A stretch of 64,000 nt of DNA from an uncultured Flavobacteriaceae bacterium (GCA_937136455.1 CAKZOO010000074.1:53954-117953), one strand, 5' to 3'. Counted from the first letter of the stretch, positions 42,519 to 52,218 are shown. Numbers and translations are program-made. The notes: generated from the letters alone by a model not told the origin.

Positions 42519-43643
42519 CTAATAGTTGGTTGTATTGGTGATTTCTAAACCGTAACCAATAATTCCGACACGTTTTACGCGTTCTGCATTGGTCAATAAA
42601 TTGATTTTATTGATGTTGAGATCGTGTAGGATTTGTGCACCTACTCCAAAATCTTTAGAGTCCATTTCAATAGGAGGAGCGTCGATAATTCCTTCTGATT
42701 GCAATCTTTTTAATGCTTTTAAACGAACGATCATATTTTCTGGATTTGGATCTTGATTTATAAAAACAACAGCTCCTTTTTCAGCTTTATTAATAGCATC
42801 AAAAATCTCATCTAACTTTCGATCCGTTCCTGAGGTTAAAGCTCCTAGTATATCGTTGTTTAATTGTGTTGAATTGATTCTGGTAAGAACTTCTTCATTT
42901 TTCTTCCAAGTACCTTTTGTAAGTGCCAGGTGATAATGCTCGTTGGTAGTTTGTTTGTAGGCTCTGATACGGTATTCACCAAATCGTGTCTGAATTTGAA
43001 AATCTTCTTTCTTTTCAATAAGACTGTCGTGTTCCATACGATAAGCTACAAGATCTTCAATTGAAACAATTTTTAGATCAAAGCGTTTTGCCACTTCTAA
43101 TAGTTGTGGTAATCGAGCCATACTACCGTCTTCATTCATAACTTCAACGATTACGCCAGCTGGTTTGTATCCTGCTAATCGAGCAAAGTCTATAGCAGCC
43201 TCTGTATGACCTGTTCTGCGAAGAACACCCCCTTCTTTGGCAATCAGTGGAAAGATATGTCCAGGTCTCGATAATTCGTGAGGTTTGATTTGATCATCAA
43301 CAAGAGATTTAACTGTTTTTGCTCTATCGGAAGCAGAGATTCCAGTAGTAACACCGTGTCCTTTTAAATCTACTGAAACAGTAAATGCCGTTTCCATAGG
43401 GTCTGTATTGTTGGTCACCATACGGGTTAACCCCAACTGTTTACATCGACTTTCGGTTAGTGGTGCACATATTAATCCTCTACCATGAGTCGCCATAAAA
43501 TTGATCATTTCAGGAGTTGCTAGTTCAGCAATGGCTAAGAAATCTCCTTCATTTTCTCTATTTTCATCATCGACAACAATGATTACTTTTCCCTGTTTTA
43601 AATCTTTAACAGCTTCTTCTATAGTGTTTAATAGGGTGCTCAT
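42519..43643 (-). CDS. ribB: 3,4-dihydroxy-2-butanone 4-phosphate synthase with degenerate GTP cyclohydrolase II domain
   Basis: 374 aa RibBA-type fusion. The RibB half (1-200) is intact: VIIVVDDENRENEGDFLAIA, MATHGRGLICAPL, SRPGHIFPL and RRTGHTEAAIDF. The RibA-like half (210-374) keeps the fold but lost catalysis: at the zinc-site position the sequence reads RINSTQLNNDILGALTSG with no cysteines (normally HSEC...RCDC), and the RQEGRGIGL motif is NQDPNPEN. So it makes only the four-carbon unit for riboflavin/lumazine; a separate RibA must exist elsewhere. ATGA overlap with lptF. Confidence 0.92.
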   Translation of the reverse strand: MSTLLNTIEEAVKDLKQGKVIIVVDDENRENEGDFLAIAELATPEMINFMATHGRGLICAPLTESRCKQLGLTRMVTNNTDPMETAFTVSVDLKGHGVTTGISASDRAKTVKSLVDDQIKPHELSRPGHIFPLIAKEGGVLRRTGHTEAAIDFARLAGYKPAGVIVEVMNEDGSMARLPQLLEVAKRFDLKIVSIEDLVAYRMEHDSLIEKKEDFQIQTRFGEYRIRAYKQTTNEHYHLALTKGTWKKNEEVLTRINSTQLNNDILGALTSGTDRKLDEIFDAINKAEKGAVVFINQDPNPENMIVRLKALKRLQSEGIIDAPPIEMDSKDFGVGAQILHDLNINKINLLTNAERVKRVGIIGYGLEITNTTNY

Positions 43644-45166
43644 GTTTTGTTTTTTGACGTGACAAATTTACGAATTAAATGCGGTAGTTGTTTTATTGAA
43701 AAATTTAACTGAAGGATCCCTTTGTCTTTTGTAGCTCTCAGTGTTAAAAAGATTCCTAAGGGGAGCATTACAAATGTTGGAATCCAGGCTCCTAGATAGG
43801 AACTAATATTCCCTTCTTTTGCATAATTATATGAAAATACACCTAAGAAATAATAGGTTAAGAACAGTACAATAGCTATGATCATTGGCAATCCCAATCC
43901 ACCTTTTCTAATAATTGCACCCAGAGGAGCTCCGACAAAAAAGAGGATGATACAGGAAAGTGCTAAAGAAAATTTCTTGTGAATTTCCAAGACGTGAACA
44001 TTGTACATTTTTTCTCTGATGAGTAATTCCCTTTGTTTACCTTCTACCGTATTAAATGCACTAAAGACTTTGTTTTTTGCAATAGAAAAGATCTGAGCCA
44101 TCTCAAAAACCGTAAAATCATTAACGACATCATCAATCTTCTCAGCTGGTATATAGGCTGTTATGGAATCAATTTTAGATTCTTTCTCTGTTCCAATAAA
44201 TTTATTAGGTATGTTTTTAACAGGGCTGTTATCTACAAAATCTCTTGAAGAAGTCTCAATGAGATCGATATTCATTCGAGTTAAAACATTCTTTGACAGT
44301 GCTTGAAAAACCATTCGATTACTCGTTTGAATTGAATCCATATCAACAATTAATTGACTGATCTTTTTAATGCGTTCTGAATTTATTTTAACGTCTTCAT
44401 TCAGGTCAACATCTTGAATTTCATTGAGATCTATATTGATTACATAGGTTTCAAAATCAGAAAAAGCAAAGGGTCTTTTTCGTTTATCACTATTGGAAGT
44501 AACCTGAATATCTTCGTAATAATTACCGTTGTAGAGTACGAGTTGGATGATGTTGGAATTTTTAGTCGATATAAATTCACCTGATTCTGCTTTAATTACA
44601 GTGGAATTAATCTCCTTTGCCGTTTTTTTGTGAATGGTTACGTTTTTGAGATAACGATCGTTTTCACCGTATTTTTCATCGACTAAAATGGTCATTCCAG
44701 TTCCAGCAAATTCACTAAAAACACCTTCCGTTAATGCAACTGAAGGCTTGAGCTTTGCGATATTCCTTCTCAGACTATAGGACTTTTGTTTCGATACAGG
44801 GATGACGTTATTGGCAAAGAAAAAAGTAATTACTCCTAAGATAGAAACCAGTACAATCAATGATCGCATGGCTCTTTGTAGTGAGATTCCAGAAGCTTTC
44901 ATAGCAGCAAACTCATAGTGTTCTGCAAATTCACCAAAGGTTAGGATTGAAGCTAAGAGTACAGTTAATGGAAGTACTTTTTCCGTTAAATCGGGAAGCA
45001 TATAGAATACAAACTTGGCGATGATACTTATATCTAATCCCTTACCAGCTAAATCATCGATAAAAAGCCATATCATCTGAAAGATGAAAATAAGCATCAG
45101 TATCGCAAAAGAACTGATGAACTTGCGAATAAAACTTCCAAATATATAGCGATCTAATAATTTCAA
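43640..45166 (-). CDS. LptF/LptG family permease (YjgP/YjgQ)
   Basis: 508 aa. Six membrane helices: three at the N-terminus (after MKLLDRYIFGSFIRKF), and three at the C-terminus (from LSCIILFFVGAPLGAIIRKG), around a large periplasmic beta-jellyroll domain. This is the LPS-exporter permease half (LptF or LptG); the partner is not in the window. Starts at TTG (45166) whose TTGA overlaps the lolA stop; the MKLLDRYI N-terminus is the family norm. Third gene of the ftsK-lolA-lptF-ribB operon, tying envelope lipid transport together. Confidence 0.9.
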   Translation of the reverse strand: MKLLDRYIFGSFIRKFISSFAILMLIFIFQMIWLFIDDLAGKGLDISIIAKFVFYMLPDLTEKVLPLTVLLASILTFGEFAEHYEFAAMKASGISLQRAMRSLIVLVSILGVITFFFANNVIPVSKQKSYSLRRNIAKLKPSVALTEGVFSEFAGTGMTILVDEKYGENDRYLKNVTIHKKTAKEINSTVIKAESGEFISTKNSNIIQLVLYNGNYYEDIQVTSNSDKRKRPFAFSDFETYVINIDLNEIQDVDLNEDVKINSERIKKISQLIVDMDSIQTSNRMVFQALSKNVLTRMNIDLIETSSRDFVDNSPVKNIPNKFIGTEKESKIDSITAYIPAEKIDDVVNDFTVFEMAQIFSIAKNKVFSAFNTVEGKQRELLIREKMYNVHVLEIHKKFSLALSCIILFFVGAPLGAIIRKGGLGLPMIIAIVLFLTYYFLGVFSYNYAKEGNISSYLGAWIPTFVMLPLGIFLTLRATKDKGILQLNFSIKQLPHLIRKFVTSKNKT

Positions 45167-45801
45167 TCTTCGATGATGTAATACCCTAGTTGTTGGTAGT
45201 GATCTCTGTCAAACTCAAAGGTGTTTGGGTTTAGATCAATGTTGGTTACAAAAGATTTAACACTGATGGTGGTAACAGTGCCATTATTTCCTTTTTGAAT
45301 CAGCTTGTAAATTTGTAGTTGTTCTTTTAGAATTCCTAGAAGTAATTGTTCCATATCTGAATCACTATCGATAGGTATCAATTTGATATATTGAACAATA
45401 CCTTGTGGTGTTTTTTGTTCAATATCCATTTCATAAGTATAACCATCTCTGTAGAAATCGAATAAATTTGAAGGAGAGATACTGTCTTGGTCGTCTGTCT
45501 TATCGACTATGGTCACCTCTTCGTTTTCATCGACAATAGTGAAAACTTTTGTCCCGTTAAATAGTTGTTTGATGCCCATATAATCAAAAAAATAGAGACT
45601 GTCCTTTAAGGTGATACTACCCTGAGTATCTTGACGAATGTCTGCTACTTCGTTATAGAGACTGTAATCAAAATCCAATTTTATATTCTCATAGGATCTT
45701 ATCTTGTTGTAGACAGATTCTAAAAGAACCTCAGGATCTTGTTGTGCACTGAGGTTTTGAATCATCAACAATCCAAACAATAGTAGTGTTATTTTTTTCA
45801 T
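45163..45801 (-). CDS. lolA: LolA-like outer-membrane lipoprotein carrier
   Basis: 212 aa with signal peptide MKKITLLLFGLLMIQNLSAQ and the LolA/DUF4292-like beta pattern: YENIKLDFDYSLYN, GSITLKDSLYFFDYMGIKQL, VFTIVDENEEVTIVD. In the classical pathway LolA shuttles lipoproteins through the periplasm. Its ATG overlaps the ftsK stop by one base (TAATG). Sequence divergence from E. coli LolA is large, so name by family and context. Confidence 0.85.
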   Translation of the reverse strand: MKKITLLLFGLLMIQNLSAQQDPEVLLESVYNKIRSYENIKLDFDYSLYNEVADIRQDTQGSITLKDSLYFFDYMGIKQLFNGTKVFTIVDENEEVTIVDKTDDQDSISPSNLFDFYRDGYTYEMDIEQKTPQGIVQYIKLIPIDSDSDMEQLLLGILKEQLQIYKLIQKGNNGTVTTISVKSFVTNIDLNPNTFEFDRDHYQQLGYYIIED

Positions 45802-48170
45802 TAGGCATTATTTTCATTACTTAACAACTGGTCTAAGGCCATCAGGTCCGGTACCATTACTTGGCGTGCTTTAGAGCCTTCAAATGGTCCTACAATACCC
45901 GCTGCTTCTAACTGATCAATAATCCTGCCAGCTCTGTTGTATCCCAGTTTTAATTTTCTTTGAATTAGGGAAGCAGAACCCTGTTGTGCAACAACAATGA
46001 CTTCTGCTGCCTCTCTAAATAAAGCATCTCTTTCAGAAGCATCGATATCAAGTACAGAGGTCGCTTCTTCGCCTAAGTATTCTGGAAGTAAATGTGCATC
46101 TGGATAGGCTTTTTGAGATCCGATATACTCTGTGATTTTTTGAACCTCAGGGGTGTCTACAAAAGCACATTGCAAACGGGTTACATCGTTTCCTTGAGTG
46201 TATAACATATCACCTCTACCGATGAGCTGATCAGCTCCTTGTGCGTCTAAAATCGTTCTAGAATCTATTTTTGAAGTAACTCTAAAGGCGATACGCGCAG
46301 GGAAGTTAGCTTTGATAAGACCCGTAATGACATTGACAGATGGACGTTGAGTCGCAATAATTAAATGAATACCAATTGCACGTGCTAATTGAGCAAGACG
46401 GGCGATAGGTGATTCAATTTCTTTTCCGGCTGTCATAATTAAGTCGGCAAACTCATCAATCACTAAAACGATATATGGAAGGTATTTATGACCGTCATTG
46501 GGATTGAGTTTACGCGCCTTAAATTTCGCATTGTACTCTTTAATATTTCTGACCATCGCTACTTTCAAGAGTTCATAGCGGTTGTCCATTTCAATACACA
46601 GAGAATTTAAAGTGTTGACTACTTTTGTAGTGTCTGTAATAATTGCTTCGTCTGTATCTGGAAGCTTCGCTAAAAAATGGCGTTCTATTTTGTTGAAAAG
46701 AGTCAATTCCACTTTTTTAGGATCGACTAAAACAAACTTAACTTCAGCTGGGTGTTTTTTGTATAAAAGAGAAGTAAGTACGGCGTTAAGACCAACCGAT
46801 TTACCTTGACCTGTAGCACCTGCCATGAGTAAGTGAGGCATCTTCGCGAGATCGACCACAAAAGATTCGTTTGAAATTGTTTTACCAAATGCAATTGGTA
46901 ATTCCATTTCAGCCTTTTGAAATTTAGTTGAAGCAATTACCGATCTCATAGAAACGGTAGTCGCATTTTTATTGGGAACTTCAATACCAATCGTACCTTT
47001 TCCTGGAATAGGAGCAATAATGCGAATTCCAAGAGCCGCTAAAGAAAGCGCAATATCATCTTCTAAGTTTTTAATTTTAGAGATACGAACTCCTGCATCA
47101 GGTACAATTTCATAAAGAGTTACAGTAGGACCAATAGTCGCTTTGATATTTGAGATTCCAATATTGTAGTTCTTTAGTGTTTCAACAATCTTTACTTTGT
47201 TTTCCTCTAATTCTTCTTCATTAATGGTGATTCCACCACCTCCTCCGTGTTCTTCTAAAAGATTGATAGGAGGGAATTTGTATTTTGACAGTTCAAGAGT
47301 TGGATCAAAAGAGCCAAAATCTTCGACAATTTTATTGGCGAGTTGATCCATCTCATCTTCTTCATGTGTTTGAGTTACTTCAACTTTTAAATCGTCTTCA
47401 TCAGTTGTATCAACGACTTTTGGTTCATCCACTGTAGGAGCTAAAACAACTGAAGCGATTTCAGGTTCACTAATAGATTCAATTATTGGTTCTTCTCTTT
47501 CAATTTCTGATCGATGGGTGTAAGGATCGATAGATTGATCTTCTAACGCATCCCCTGATAAATCGTTTGTTTTAATTGATTGAGAATCTTTTTTACTAGT
47601 CCATTTCTTTAAAAGGGTGTAGGGTTGAAAATTTAAGACGCGTACTGCGAATACAATAAGTCCAAGTATTAGAAGGACTAAGACACCTGAAGTCCCAATA
47701 AAATCACTTGCAAAAAGATTCATTTCATATCCTACAACACCAGCGAGAATTGGATACGATTCAAAAAAGAATCCCATAGCCATCGATATCCAAAGTAGGG
47801 TATACATGGACCAAAACAAAATGCGTGCAAGTTTTTTTGTTCCTAAACTGAAGAAAAGAAAGAATCCCCATGTTCCTATAAAAAAACTAATAATAAAGGA
47901 TGCAATTCCAAATCCTTTGTAGACAAAGAAATGTGCTAATCCAGCACCAACCTTATTAAATATATTTGATGCTTTTACGGATCGAGATGAGAATTGGTCT
48001 ACAACACTTTGATCGGTTTGCCAATTTGAAAAATACGACAGAAAAGAAACAGAAAGCACTATAGCAAATAAGAATAGAGCAGCACCTAGTATAACTGTGT
48101 TTTTCTTAGAAAGTTGAAAAGAAGTTTTCATGCGCTGCCTTGTAGATGTCTTAGATTTCAATTTTGCCAT
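45801..48170 (-). CDS. ftsK: DNA translocase FtsK
   Basis: 789 aa. N-terminus with four or five helices (30-195), acidic Glu/Asp-rich linker (about 200-275), then the RecA-like motor: Walker A LMAGATGQGKSVGLNAVLTS, Walker B YIVLVIDEFADL, RPSVNVITGLIKANFPAR, and a C-terminal winged-helix gamma domain (RKLKLGYNRAGRIIDQLEAA) that reads KOPS. Coordinates chromosome dimer resolution and division. First gene of a four-gene operon with a terminator-separated upstream boundary. Confidence 0.96.
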   Translation of the reverse strand: MAKLKSKTSTRQRMKTSFQLSKKNTVILGAALFLFAIVLSVSFLSYFSNWQTDQSVVDQFSSRSVKASNIFNKVGAGLAHFFVYKGFGIASFIISFFIGTWGFFLFFSLGTKKLARILFWSMYTLLWISMAMGFFFESYPILAGVVGYEMNLFASDFIGTSGVLVLLILGLIVFAVRVLNFQPYTLLKKWTSKKDSQSIKTNDLSGDALEDQSIDPYTHRSEIEREEPIIESISEPEIASVVLAPTVDEPKVVDTTDEDDLKVEVTQTHEEDEMDQLANKIVEDFGSFDPTLELSKYKFPPINLLEEHGGGGGITINEEELEENKVKIVETLKNYNIGISNIKATIGPTVTLYEIVPDAGVRISKIKNLEDDIALSLAALGIRIIAPIPGKGTIGIEVPNKNATTVSMRSVIASTKFQKAEMELPIAFGKTISNESFVVDLAKMPHLLMAGATGQGKSVGLNAVLTSLLYKKHPAEVKFVLVDPKKVELTLFNKIERHFLAKLPDTDEAIITDTTKVVNTLNSLCIEMDNRYELLKVAMVRNIKEYNAKFKARKLNPNDGHKYLPYIVLVIDEFADLIMTAGKEIESPIARLAQLARAIGIHLIIATQRPSVNVITGLIKANFPARIAFRVTSKIDSRTILDAQGADQLIGRGDMLYTQGNDVTRLQCAFVDTPEVQKITEYIGSQKAYPDAHLLPEYLGEEATSVLDIDASERDALFREAAEVIVVAQQGSASLIQRKLKLGYNRAGRIIDQLEAAGIVGPFEGSKARQVMVPDLMALDQLLSNENNA

Positions 48171-48197
48171 AAAGCTAAGTTAGGATGCTAAAATACA

Positions 48198-48222
48198 AAA
48201 AGCGAGGCAAAACCTCGCTTTT
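48198..48222 (-). terminator. Terminator of the prx-trx-DUF6952 operon
   Basis: AAAAGCGAGG (48198-48207), loop CAAAA, CCTCGCTTTT (48213-48222); perfect 10-bp stem between the DUF6952 stop and ftsK. A near-consensus -7 for ftsK (TATTTTAG) overlaps its edge. Confidence 0.8.
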
Positions 48223-48246
48223 ATTTTTGAATCTACTTAAAGAATT

Positions 48247-48504
48247 TTATTGATCAATCGACCCTAATACGCGTTTCATAAAATCATTTAGGGCTTGTTT
48301 TTTATCAGTCCCCGATTTAATTGATTTAGAGACCTCTAGAGCTCCGTACATATTAGAGATCAACTCACCTAATACATCTAATTCTTCGTCTTTTATAGCA
48401 GGAGAATCAGTTAGGTGTTCTAAGGTTTCTAAAGTTTCGTTTACAAAATCCTCGTCGTTCTCTTCAATAAACTGTACCAGATGTTTAATTAGCGGTAATC
48501 TCAT
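48247..48504 (-). CDS. DUF6952 small acidic protein
   Basis: 85 aa, all-helical and acidic: PLIKHLVQFIEENDEDFVNE, LGELISNMYGALEVSK. Conserved in Flavobacteriia directly after a thioredoxin; function unknown. Its ATG lies 20 bp inside the thioredoxin gene, so the two are translationally coupled and may interact. Confidence 0.75.
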   Translation of the reverse strand: MRLPLIKHLVQFIEENDEDFVNETLETLEHLTDSPAIKDEELDVLGELISNMYGALEVSKSIKSGTDKKQALNDFMKRVLGSIDQ

Positions 48505-48796
48505 TGATAAATTCTTTTAGATTTTCGTACTTATTGGTTTGAATTTGATTCACCAATTGACCATTTCTAAAGGCTGCAAAAGTAGGTAAGTTATCTACAT
48601 TGGCTAAGGCTCTAGAATTTGGAAACTTTTCAGCATCAACTACTACAAAAGTAGCGTTTTGATGTTCTGAAGCTTCACGTTTGAATTTTGGTTTCATAAT
48701 TCTGCAATTACCACACCAACCAGCTGAGTACTGAACGAAAACCGTTTCGTTTTCTGCGACTACTTCTGAGAGATTATCTTGACTTAATTCAATCAT
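48485..48796 (-). CDS. Thioredoxin family protein, WCGNC active site
   Basis: 103 aa thioredoxin fold without a signal peptide, cytoplasmic. The redox motif is AGWCGNC (C28, C31), with Asn where most thioredoxins have Pro, followed by RIMKPKF and the cis-Pro loop DNLPTFAAF. Most likely reduces the peroxiredoxin encoded 33 bp upstream. Confidence 0.92.
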   Translation of the reverse strand: MIELSQDNLSEVVAENETVFVQYSAGWCGNCRIMKPKFKREASEHQNATFVVVDAEKFPNSRALANVDNLPTFAAFRNGQLVNQIQTNKYENLKEFINEITAN

Positions 48797-48828
48797 AATA
48801 AAGTATTAAAGATTAGACGAATTAAAGA

Positions 48829-49467
48829 TTAGTGAGTTGATAAGTATTCCTTAACTCCTTTAGCATTTGCTTGCATTGCATCTTTACCTTCTTCCCAGTT
48901 TGCTGGACATACTTCACCGTGTGTTTGAACGTGTGTATAGGCATCGATTAATCTAATGAAATCACTTACTTCTCTTCCTAAAGGCATGTCGTTGATGTTT
49001 TCGTGGAATACTTTTCCGTCTTCATCGATTAGGTAAGTAGCTCTGTAAGTAACGTTGTCACCAGAAAGCTCAATTACGTTCGTCTCTTCGTTGTAACGCT
49101 CTTCTGTAGCATCAAGAATTCCAAGAGTAGAAGATAAGTTTCTGTTTGCATCAGAAATTAATGGGTATGAAACTCCTTCAATTCCTCCATTATCTTTTGC
49201 AGTGTTTAACCAAGCAAAGTGAACTTCTGCTGTATCACAAGAAGCACCAATCACTAAAGTGTTTCTCTTTTCAAATTCACCAAGAGCTTCTTGAAAAGCG
49301 TGTAATTCAGTTGGACAAACAAAAGTAAAATCTTTAGGGTACCAGAATAACAATATTTTTTTCTTTTCAGTTCTTGCTTTTTCCAATACGTTTAATTCAA
49401 AAGTATCGCCTAATTCGTCGATTGCTTTTACTGTTAAATTTGGAAATTGTTTACCTACGTATGACAT
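48829..49467 (-). CDS. 2-Cys peroxiredoxin (AhpC/Prx1 type)
   Basis: 212 aa. Peroxidatic Cys51 in KDFTFVCPTELHAFQ; resolving Cys in GEVCPANWEEGKDA near 178. Reduces peroxides using electrons from a thioredoxin; the adjacent thioredoxin gene fits this. The -7 element TATATTTG lies 28 bp upstream. First gene of the three-gene operon. Confidence 0.95.
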   Translation of the reverse strand: MSYVGKQFPNLTVKAIDELGDTFELNVLEKARTEKKKILLFWYPKDFTFVCPTELHAFQEALGEFEKRNTLVIGASCDTAEVHFAWLNTAKDNGGIEGVSYPLISDANRNLSSTLGILDATEERYNEETNVIELSGDNVTYRATYLIDEDGKVFHENINDMPLGREVSDFIRLIDAYTHVQTHGEVCPANWEEGKDAMQANAKGVKEYLSTH

Positions 49468-49494
49468 TGTATTAAATTTTAAATGTTAGTGACG

Positions 49495-49502
49495 CAAATA
49501 TA
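49495..49502 (-). promoter_or_regulatory. -7 element of the peroxiredoxin operon
   Basis: TATATTTG on the minus strand, 28 bp before the prx ATG; no clear -33 box. Confidence 0.5.
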
Positions 49503-49565
49503 CAAACAGAACAATGGTTATTATAAGATATTTATCATATTATTCAATCCGATAATAAGAAAAAC

Positions 49566-50999
49566 TTATGATTGGAGTTTTTTGATTTTATAGCCAATTG
49601 CAGCTACAACAAGAGTGGTAATAGGGCTAAGCCAATTGAAGATGCTGTATACAAAATAGGAAGCTACTGGAACACCTAAAACTCCTGAATGATAAGCTCC
49701 ACATGTATTCCAAGGAATGAGGACGGAAGTTACCGTACCAGAATCCTCTAGCGTTCTACTCAAATTCTCAGGAGCGAGTCCTTTTTCTTGATAGGCCTTT
49801 GAAAACATTTTTCCAGGAACTACAATAGCGAGGTATTGATCTGATGCAGTAAGGTTTAAAGCAACACAACTTCCCACGGTACTCGCAAAGAGTCCAAAGG
49901 TTGTTTTGGCAATTTTTAACATAGAGGTACTCAATTTATTGAGTGCACCAATACCGTCCATAAATCCTCCAAAAACCATAGCACAAAGAATTAGCCATAT
50001 CGTCCCTAACATTCCATACATTCCACTTGATGAAAAGAGTTCGTTGAGGATAGGATTGTTAGTTTCTATATTCGTGTTTACAGTGATTGCGTTTAAAATA
50101 CCCTTGTAGGCATTGACAAAATTAAAATCCATAGCTCCAACTACAATGGAAGGTTGAAAAACTATAGCAAAAACTGCTCCTAATAGTGAACCGATTAATA
50201 ATGCAACTAGAGGTGGTGTTTTTTTTACGATCATAAAAATAACAGCAAGGGGAACTAAAAACAACCAGCCATTGATATTAAAAGTTGCTTGTATTTCATT
50301 CTGTAAACTTCCGATATCGGTTTGACCACTGATGTCAAGTGTCAATCCCATAATAACAAATACAATAATAGATATGACATAGGTAGGAATTGTTGTTATG
50401 GTCATATAACGAATATGTGAAAACAATTCTCCACCAGCCATGGCAGGAGCGAGGTTGGTCGTATCGGATAAAGGTGACATCTTATCTCCAAAATATGCTC
50501 CAGATAAAACAGCTCCAGCAGTCATTCCCATTGGAATTCCAAGTGCGTTACCAATACCGATAAGTGCAATCCCTACCGTAGCGGAAGTCGTCCAAGAACT
50601 TCCTGTAGCTATTGATATAATTGATGAAATAAGGACAGTAGCAGGTAAAAATATCGTTGGGTTTAAAATTTCTAATCCGTAATAGATCATTGCTGGAATA
50701 ATTCCACTGACAAGCCAAGTTCCAGATAAGGCACCAACCATTAACAAAATTAAGATGGCTCCAGTGGTTGACATCACATTGTGTTGTACGTGGTCCATCA
50801 TTTCTTTGAATGGTATTTTATTTTTAAATCCAATGACAGCAGCAACTGCTCCACCTATGAGTAACATGAACTGATTTGAACCGCTAAGTGCGTCGTCTCC
50901 AAAAACAAAAACATTATATGCTAAAAGTCCAATAAGAATAAAAACAGGGATTAAGGCATCTATTAAACTGATGTCGGTCTTGGAAGTTGAATTACTCAT
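49566..50999 (-). CDS. nhaC: Na+/H+ antiporter NhaC family
   Basis: 477 aa with about 11 helices; family blocks GSSWTTSATVGIALIGIGNA, GAVLSGAYFGDKMSPLSDTT and ASDQYLAIVVPGKMF. The family exchanges Na+ for H+ or, in some members, malate/lactate. Common in marine bacteria, where Na+ gradients are used. Single-gene unit on the minus strand. Confidence 0.92.
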   Translation of the reverse strand: MSNSTSKTDISLIDALIPVFILIGLLAYNVFVFGDDALSGSNQFMLLIGGAVAAVIGFKNKIPFKEMMDHVQHNVMSTTGAILILLMVGALSGTWLVSGIIPAMIYYGLEILNPTIFLPATVLISSIISIATGSSWTTSATVGIALIGIGNALGIPMGMTAGAVLSGAYFGDKMSPLSDTTNLAPAMAGGELFSHIRYMTITTIPTYVISIIVFVIMGLTLDISGQTDIGSLQNEIQATFNINGWLFLVPLAVIFMIVKKTPPLVALLIGSLLGAVFAIVFQPSIVVGAMDFNFVNAYKGILNAITVNTNIETNNPILNELFSSSGMYGMLGTIWLILCAMVFGGFMDGIGALNKLSTSMLKIAKTTFGLFASTVGSCVALNLTASDQYLAIVVPGKMFSKAYQEKGLAPENLSRTLEDSGTVTSVLIPWNTCGAYHSGVLGVPVASYFVYSIFNWLSPITTLVVAAIGYKIKKLQS

Positions 51000-51027
51000 A
51001 AATTGTTATTAATATTTGTAGGTAATA

Positions 51028-52215
51028 TTACAAAACTTTATCCAAACATTCCTTCATACGTTTAAAAGTAGCTGTAATATCTCCATCAAGTCCTACCGAG
51101 AATCGTATGAGTCCTGGAGACAAACCCATTTTTTCTTGTTCTTCAATCTCAATTTCTGAAGAGGTCGAAGTTCCAGAGGCACTAAAAAGTGTCTTGTAAA
51201 ATCCGAGACTGACTGCTAAGTAACCTAATTGATGCTTTTGTAAAAGCTCCATATAGTCATTAGCTTTATCTAAAGTTCCTAAATCTAATGTGAATATTCC
51301 TCCATAACCAATCTCTTTAACAATCATTGAATTCATCAATTGGTGTTGTGGGTGTGATTCTAGTCCGGGATAAACTGTTCTAATACCAATTGATTCAAAA
51401 GATTGAGCTAAATAAAGTGCATTCTCTGAATGCTTGTTCATTCGAAGGTGAAGGGTTCTCATATTTTTTAAGATGGAAGAAGCTCTAAGGCTATCTAATG
51501 TACTTCCGAGTAACATAGCAGCTCCAGAATTTACATCCTTTAGAGACAGGCAAAAATCCTTAGAAGCACAAACAGCACCTGCGACACAATCTGAGGTTCC
51601 ATTGATAAATTTAGTAAGCGAATGGATAACAATATCAGCCCCTAGAGAGGCTGCAGGAATGAGTATGGGACTAAAGGTGTTATCAACAACTAGAGGGATA
51701 TTGTATTTTTTAGCCAGTTTAGATAGAGAGGGAATATCGGCAACTTCCAAAAGGGGATTGCTTAAAGCTTCGCAATAGATCAATTTCGTATTAGGAGTAA
51801 TTGACGATTCAATGAGCTCTAAATTGGTGATATCGACAAAATCAGTTTTAATATTGAATTTAGAGATGAAATTTTTCATAAATGCGTAGGTTCCACCATA
51901 TATGGTTCTACTGCTTAGAATGTGATCTCCAGCTTTACACAATTGAAGTAAAACGGAGCTAATAGCTCCCATACCACTTGCATATACATTCGCAAATTCA
52001 GTTCCTTCGAGTTCAGCCATCGCTTCACCTAGGTATAAATTTGAAGGTGAAGAGTGTCTGGTGTATAAATAACAACCTTCGGTGTTACCCTCAAAGGTGT
52101 CAAACATTGTTTTTGCGGCTAAGAATGTGTAGGTTGATGAATCAGATATGGAGGGATTTACACCTCCAAATTCACCAAAATTTTGAATGCAATTGAAATC
52201 TTTTGTGGCTTTCAT
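51028..52215 (-). CDS. Methionine gamma-lyase-like PLP enzyme
   Basis: 395 aa Cys/Met metabolism enzyme. FGGVNPSISDSSTYTFLAAK, then LYTRHSSPSNLYLGEAMAEL, ASGMGAISSVLLQLC, EALSNPLLEVADI and IVIHSLTKFINGTSDCVAGA with the PLP lysine. It is divergent from an Lrp-type regulator, the arrangement often seen for inducible methionine gamma-lyase. ATG at 52215 is used; a TTG at 52236 overlaps a palindrome. Activity assignment is by family and context, and substrate specificity is unproven. Confidence 0.88.
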   Translation of the reverse strand: MKATKDFNCIQNFGEFGGVNPSISDSSTYTFLAAKTMFDTFEGNTEGCYLYTRHSSPSNLYLGEAMAELEGTEFANVYASGMGAISSVLLQLCKAGDHILSSRTIYGGTYAFMKNFISKFNIKTDFVDITNLELIESSITPNTKLIYCEALSNPLLEVADIPSLSKLAKKYNIPLVVDNTFSPILIPAASLGADIVIHSLTKFINGTSDCVAGAVCASKDFCLSLKDVNSGAAMLLGSTLDSLRASSILKNMRTLHLRMNKHSENALYLAQSFESIGIRTVYPGLESHPQHQLMNSMIVKEIGYGGIFTLDLGTLDKANDYMELLQKHQLGYLAVSLGFYKTLFSASGTSTSSEIEIEEQEKMGLSPGLIRFSVGLDGDITATFKRMKECLDKVL

Positions 52216-52218
52216 AAG

